Positions 5,252 through 5,919 of a stretch of 5,919 nucleotides of DNA are shown piece after piece (position 1 is the first letter of the stretch; each line of letters opens with the position of its first letter). The DNA is from Sphingomonadales bacterium. GTDB taxonomy: Bacteria > Pseudomonadota > Alphaproteobacteria > Sphingomonadales > Sphingomonadaceae. Location: NCBI GenBank assembly GCA_025360285.1, contig JANYCM010000138.1, positions 1 through 5,919 of the forward strand, given 5' to 3'. Below the pieces are notes generated by a model. That model saw only the letters and a program-made list of their open reading frames with translations. It searched no databases and was not told where the DNA came from. The position numbers were made by a program, and so were the translations under genes.

Positions 5252-5252
5252 T
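5235..5252. promoter_or_regulatory. 18-bp perfect palindrome, candidate operator before the dehydrogenase
   Basis: ATTGCGC-CCAA-GCGCAAT is a perfect 7+7 inverted repeat with a 4-nt centre, 26 bp before the ATG of the amino acid dehydrogenase. Its size and symmetry suit a dimeric regulator. Amino acid dehydrogenase genes are often controlled by Lrp/AsnC-type proteins, but I cannot assign the binding protein. As RNA it would be a short 7-bp hairpin without a T tract, so a terminator is unlikely. Confidence 0.5.
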
Positions 5253-5278
5253 TACCTGAAAGCGCCAGCGAGGCCCCC

Positions 5279-5919
5279 ATGTTGTTCGACGCCGCCGATT
5301 TCGATGCCCATGAAGGCGTGCATTTCATCCATGATGCCGCCACTGGGCTGAGCACCATCATTACCGTGCATTCAACGCACCTGGGGCCGGCGGCGGGCGG
5401 TTGCCGTTGGTGGGGCTATGCCGATGATGCGGCGGCACTGACCGATGCGCTGCGCCTGTCGCGGGGCATGAGCTACAAGAATGCCATGGCCGGGCTGCCG
5501 CTGGGCGGCGGCAAGGCCGTCATCCTGAAAACCCCGGCGGCGGCCAAGACGGAGGCGCTGCTCGAAGCCTTTGGCACGGCCATCGAGGCGCTGGGCGGCC
5601 GCTATGTCACCGCCGAGGATGTTGGCATGTCCGACGCCGATATGGCTGTCATCGCGCGGCGCACGCGGCATGTGTCGGGCTTGCCGGTGGTTGGTGCCGG
5701 CGGCGGCGGCAATCCGGGGCCATTGACGGCGGAAGGCGTGTTTGTCGGCATGCGCGCCGCCGTGGCGCACAAGCTGGGCCGGCATGATTTCAAGGGCGTC
5801 CGGGTCGCCATCCAGGGCCTCGGCAGCGTCGGCGGGGCGCTCGCCGAAAAACTCGCAGTTGCCGGGGCGGTGCTGACCGTCGCCGATATCGATGCGGATC
5901 GCGCCCGCGGCTATGCGGC
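5279..5919 (+). CDS. Leu/Phe/Val (Glu-type) amino acid dehydrogenase, 3'-truncated by window edge
   Basis: NAD-dependent oxidative deamination of a branched-chain or aromatic amino acid to its 2-oxo acid and ammonia, in the cytoplasm. The first 213 residues of an enzyme usually about 340-370 long are present. The substrate domain shows HLGPAAGGCRWWGY (34-47), SRGMSYKNAMAGLPLGGGKAV (61-81) with catalytic lysines Lys67 and Lys79, and TAEDVGM with Asp114. The Rossmann domain begins near 173, with GLGSVGG (180-186) as the GxGxxG dinucleotide motif and Asp203 at the end of the second strand, favouring NAD over NADP. The segment GGGGNPGPLTAEGV (141-154) replaces the DPSP seen in many leucine dehydrogenases with NPGP, so substrate choice (Leu, Val or Phe) is open. 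The ATG at 5279 has a modest AGG 5 nt upstream and begins the family sequence. It is preceded by the palindrome at 5235-5252 and divergent from the tRNA. Confidence 0.92.
   Translation, partial: MLFDAADFDAHEGVHFIHDAATGLSTIITVHSTHLGPAAGGCRWWGYADDAAALTDALRLSRGMSYKNAMAGLPLGGGKAVILKTPAAAKTEALLEAFGTAIEALGGRYVTAEDVGMSDADMAVIARRTRHVSGLPVVGAGGGGNPGPLTAEGVFVGMRAAVAHKLGRHDFKGVRVAIQGLGSVGGALAEKLAVAGAVLTVADIDADRARGYA

Noticed and set aside
1..5919. Frequent GCCGGC/CCGGC motifs as a possible dispersed repeat
   Set aside because: They follow from GC-rich codon use and show no constant flanks or spacing.
1..5919. Defence system, CRISPR, transposon or prophage content
   Set aside because: No transposase, integrase, repeat-spacer array, nuclease or toxin-antitoxin pair is visible. 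The XRE regulator alone does not justify such a call.

Overview
The window is GC-rich (clearly above 60% by eye) with strong GC-ending codon preference. It looks like an alphaproteobacterial chromosome, most likely a sphingomonad (Sphingomonadales). This rests on a large plug-and-barrel TonB-dependent receptor of the sphingomonad/caulobacterial type, an IbpA-like Hsp20 behind a heat-shock-type promoter, a DUF6456 protein and a lipoprotein Cu/Zn superoxide dismutase. No lineage marker gene is present, so this placement is inference.

Layout. (1) Bases 1-2123 (+) hold the 3' part of a TonB-dependent receptor gene, cut by the left edge. A perfect hairpin with A and T tracts on its two sides (2135-2175) follows and can end transcription from both directions. 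(2) Bases 2189-2668 (-) encode a small heat-shock protein. Upstream lies a good sigma-32-type promoter (2762-2789) and a structured leader of about 87 nt that sequesters the Shine-Dalgarno sequence, resembling a ROSE/fourU RNA thermometer. (3) Bases 2832-3239 (+) encode a VOC-fold (glyoxalase/extradiol dioxygenase-like) metalloprotein. It faces, across a 3-bp gap, an XRE-type regulator on the minus strand (3243-3803). (4) The regulator is divergent from a probable two-gene operon, a DUF6456 protein (3903-4406) and sodC (4426-5004). The AT-rich intergenic region holds nested inverted repeats that are good operator candidates. (5) A tRNA-His(GUG) gene lies on the minus strand at 5045-5122. (6) An 18-bp perfect palindrome (5235-5252) lies in front of a Leu/Phe/Val-type amino acid dehydrogenase that starts at 5279 and runs off the right edge.

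How they fit together. Most of the window is housekeeping and stress-response content: protein aggregation control (Hsp20), periplasmic superoxide removal (SodC) and amino acid deamination. The regulator, DUF6456 gene and sodC may form a small regulatory unit, but this is inferred from layout only. I found no mobile element, CRISPR array, defence system or biosynthetic cluster. The most interesting signals are non-coding: the probable RNA thermometer, the perfect 13-bp inverted repeat inside the receptor gene, and the two palindromic operator candidates. No gene-free stretch exceeds 300 bases. The longest, between sodC and the dehydrogenase, is filled by the tRNA and the 5235-5252 palindrome.
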